This document shows, piece by piece, positions 12,449 through 14,477 of a stretch of DNA of 14,477 nucleotides (the first letter of the stretch is position 1; each line of letters opens with the position of its first letter). The notes beneath the pieces were generated by a model that was not told where the DNA came from, searched no databases, and worked only from the letters and a program-made list of their open reading frames with translations. The stretch spans positions 1 through 14,477 of the forward strand of contig VGRA01000013.1 of the NCBI GenBank assembly GCA_016875515.1, written 5' to 3'. Made by a program: the position numbers and the translations under genes. Source of the stretch: Deltaproteobacteria bacterium (GTDB lineage: Bacteria > Myxococcota > Myxococcia > Myxococcales > Myxococcaceae).

Positions 12449-13614
12449 CGGAACACCATGGCCGGCTCCACCTTGCGCAGGCGGAGGAGGGAGAGGAAGG
12501 ACGCGGAGACGCACAGCAGCACCATCGTCCCGGCGGTGCTGGCGAGCAGCCACGGCGGAAGGACGATGGCCAGGTTGGGGTTGCGGGACACCTCCGCAAT
12601 GCGCGTCACCAGGAACAGCCCGATGACGGACCCCGTCAGCGCGTAGACGCAGGACTGGACGAACAGCAACTTGGCCAGATCCCAGGTGGTGGCCCCAATG
12701 GCCTTGAGCGTGCCGAACTGGCGGATGTTGTCGATGACCGAGGAGAACATGGACAGCGCCACGGTGACGAAGCCCACCAGCAGGCCGAACAGCGTGGACG
12801 TGCCGAAGCTGATGCCAATGGCGGTGGCCGTCAGCAGGTACTTGATGACCTCGCCCCGGTACTGGCCCCGCGTCATCACCTTCGTCTGGGGGAGCCGGCG
12901 CTGGAGCTCCTCCGCCAGCATCTCCGGGGACTGGCCTGCGGCCGCCCCCACCAGCACGAAGGTGTGCTTGTCCGCGGGGAGCCCCAGCACCTCGCGCGCG
13001 AGCGTCTCCTCGGCAAACGCGTAGGCCGGCCCGAACGGCAAGAGCCCCCAGGTGAAGCCCCGCACCTGCACGCGGTGGCCGTTCACCTCGCGCACGCTGC
13101 CCAGGTTGAGGCCGCCCACCTTCTCCCGCTCGCTGTCCTCGAAGATCATGGCCAGCGGCTGGGCAAGCACCGGGGCATCCCCCGCCACCAGGTTCCACGG
13201 CCCGCCGGCGAAGCGGGGCGCGCGCGTGCCCACCAGGGAGACCGGCTCGCTGCCGCCGGTGGGCAACTGCACCTGCGCCGTCTGCAAGAGCAGCGGCTCG
13301 GCCCACGCCACCCCCGGCGTGGCGCGCGCCTGGTTGAGCACCGCGTCGGAAAGCAGCTTCCCGCCCTGGAATTGCCGGGTGAACGGCGGGGCAATCCACA
13401 CGTCCGCGGACGCGTTCTCGATGAACATCACGTTCTTGCCCAGCAGCCCCAGGAACGTGCCGGCCTGCTGGTTGGACAGGAGGCACGCGAACACCACGCC
13501 GGTGAGCGTCCCAAGCAGCTTCAGCCGGTCGTGGAACATCATCCGCACGCCCACCCCGGCCATGGTCCGCCAGCGGGACCACGCGCTCGCGCCGGCCAGT
13601 CCCTGCACGCTCAT
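12445..13614 (-). CDS. DevC/FtsX-type ABC transporter permease
   Basis: A 389-residue membrane protein. TM1 is at about 31-48, a periplasmic domain spans about 50-255, and three TM segments lie at about 262-288, 313-337 and 355-375, the classic FtsX/MacB layout. The cytoplasmic coupling segment IDNIRQFGTLKAIGA (294-308) and the tail KVEPAMVFR (381-389) are strongly DevC-like. The start ATG overlaps the stop of the TolC-type gene as ATGA, and its own stop overlaps the ATPase start in the same way. DevBCA transporters, known from heterocyst glycolipid export in cyanobacteria, work with a TolC channel; MacB-like pumps are the closest alternative. The cargo in this organism is unknown; a lipid, glycolipid or peptide is possible. 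Confidence 0.93.
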   Translation of the reverse strand: MSVQGLAGASAWSRWRTMAGVGVRMMFHDRLKLLGTLTGVVFACLLSNQQAGTFLGLLGKNVMFIENASADVWIAPPFTRQFQGGKLLSDAVLNQARATPGVAWAEPLLLQTAQVQLPTGGSEPVSLVGTRAPRFAGGPWNLVAGDAPVLAQPLAMIFEDSEREKVGGLNLGSVREVNGHRVQVRGFTWGLLPFGPAYAFAEETLAREVLGLPADKHTFVLVGAAAGQSPEMLAEELQRRLPQTKVMTRGQYRGEVIKYLLTATAIGISFGTSTLFGLLVGFVTVALSMFSSVIDNIRQFGTLKAIGATTWDLAKLLFVQSCVYALTGSVIGLFLVTRIAEVSRNPNLAIVLPPWLLASTAGTMVLLCVSASFLSLLRLRKVEPAMVFR

Positions 13615-14477
13615 GGCGCCTCCTCCAACGGCAGGTGCGCGGACAGCCGGAGGAAGGCGCGGGTCTGCGCCAGCTCCGCGCTGGCCTGCACGCGGGAGAG
13701 CTCTGCCGTGAGCGCGTCCCGCCCCGCCTGCAGCACGTCCACCTGCGTCGCGGTACCGGCGGCGTACCGGTCCGCGGCGAGCGTAGCCGCCCGGGACGCG
13801 GCCTCGGACTGGACCCGGGCCGCGCGGAGCTTCTCCGCGGCGGCCCGTACCCGGTGCCAGTCCGTGTGGAGGGCATCCCGCGCCTGTGCCTCCGCCCGCG
13901 CGGCAGACACCTGCGCCGACTCTTCCGCCGCACCCAGCACCCGGGCCGCCTGAAGCGAGGAGACATCCCCCCGCCACGCGAGCCCCACCCCCGCGTTCCA
14001 CAGCGCCCACTGGTCCTGGAAGCCGGTGGCGTTGGTGAACCGCTGCGTGGCCTGGGCCGTCACGGTGGGAACCAGCACGCCCCACGCCGCCTGCCGGTTG
14101 GCCGCCGCCACCTCCGCGTCCCGGGCTGCCGCCTGCACGGAGGGCAGGCCGTCCAGGGCGCGCTCGAGCGAGGCGAGCGGCGGCTCCTCGTGCAGATCAT
14201 CCCAGGGCAGCGCCACGGTGCCGGCCGGGCCCAGGCCGGAGAGCGTCTCCAGCGTCCTGGCGGAGATGGCGGCGAGCGCCTCCGCGTCTGCCACGAGCTG
14301 CCGGTTGCGCTCCACCTCCGCGCGCGCCCGCAACACGTCCAGTTCCGGGGCCGTGCCGGCCTGCACCCGGGCCTCGGCGGCCGCGTGCGAGGCACCGGCC
14401 ACCTCCAGCCCCCGCACCGCCCCCCGCCCCAGCGCCTGGGCTGCCGCCAGTTGGTAGTAGGCGGCCACCACGGCGCG
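13611..14477 (-). CDS. TolC-family outer-membrane efflux protein (5' end outside window)
   Basis: The visible 288 residues are the C-terminal part; the reading frame runs off the window at 14477, so the start and signal are not seen. The sequence has the TolC/OEP pattern: long Ala-rich helices with ARVQAGTAPELDVLRARAEV near the start, then a short strand region (AAWGVLVPTVTAQATQRF), then a second helical pair with RYAAGTATQVDVLQAGRDAL. This duplicated ...AG..T..DVL..R/G motif is typical of the family. TolC proteins form trimeric outer-membrane channels with a periplasmic tunnel. The stop overlaps the permease ATG (ATGA), tying the channel to this exporter. Confidence 0.92.
   Translation of the reverse strand, partial: RAVVAAYYQLAAAQALGRGAVRGLEVAGASHAAAEARVQAGTAPELDVLRARAEVERNRQLVADAEALAAISARTLETLSGLGPAGTVALPWDDLHEEPPLASLERALDGLPSVQAAARDAEVAAANRQAAWGVLVPTVTAQATQRFTNATGFQDQWALWNAGVGLAWRGDVSSLQAARVLGAAEESAQVSAARAEAQARDALHTDWHRVRAAAEKLRAARVQSEAASRAATLAADRYAAGTATQVDVLQAGRDALTAELSRVQASAELAQTRAFLRLSAHLPLEEAP

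Noticed and set aside
12449..13966. Upstream extension of the ATPase frame (506 extra codons)
   Set aside because: It lies wholly within the permease and TolC genes in another frame. ATPase similarity begins exactly at the ATG overlapping the permease stop.

Overview
The window is very GC-rich, with strong G/C preference at third codon positions. It carries lipoprotein signals, Myxococcus-type cysteine-rich disulfide repeats (CDDGN...GDGCS units, the TIGR02232/DUF4215 type) and a C-terminal tail like MYXO-CTERM. Together these point to a myxobacterium (Myxococcota, probably the Myxococcus/Corallococcus/Archangium/Stigmatella group). No plasmid, phage, insertion sequence or CRISPR array is visible. 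Most of the window is cell-envelope biology: export, lipoproteins and surface or secreted cysteine-rich proteins.

Left part (1-3335, plus strand). After the last codons of an upstream gene comes an MMPL/RND-type inner-membrane exporter. Its stop overlaps the GTG start of a small lipoprotein (GTGA), so the two are translationally coupled. A weak 76-codon reading frame and an AT-richer stretch with three small inverted repeats follow. Next is a tRNA-Phe(GAA) gene on the minus strand with a recognisable sigma-70-type promoter, then a 66-residue protein of unknown function.

Middle (4016-10222). A VanY/M15-type peptidase has a lipobox, an M15 zinc domain, 30-residue six-cysteine repeats and a MYXO-CTERM-like tail. 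Convergent with it on the minus strand is a gene that can only be read through three frame changes, each at or next to a G/C run, one of them an 11-base C tract. Upstream of that gene, with an overlapping GTGA junction, is a 670-residue lipoprotein with an EF-hand loop and an HExxH zinc motif (M49/dipeptidyl-peptidase III-like). Divergent from it is an 812-residue lipoprotein with eight myxobacterial disulfide repeats interleaved with three beta-sandwich (PPC-like) regions. It contains long near-identical internal DNA repeats and ends with a strong hairpin.

Right part (10285-14477). A cutA gene is convergent with a minus-strand operon encoding an outer-membrane TolC-type protein (cut by the window end), a DevC/FtsX-type permease, a LolD/DevA-type ATPase and a DevB/HlyD-type adaptor. 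The first three are joined by ATGA overlaps and the adaptor follows after 15 bases. This is a complete-looking trans-envelope ABC exporter of the DevBCA-TolC kind, substrate unknown.

The items most worth a second look are the triple-lesion gene with its C11 tract, the doubly anchored cysteine-repeat M15 peptidase, and the mosaic disulfide-repeat lipoprotein divergent from a metalloprotease-like lipoprotein. I do not see a clearly new multi-gene system.
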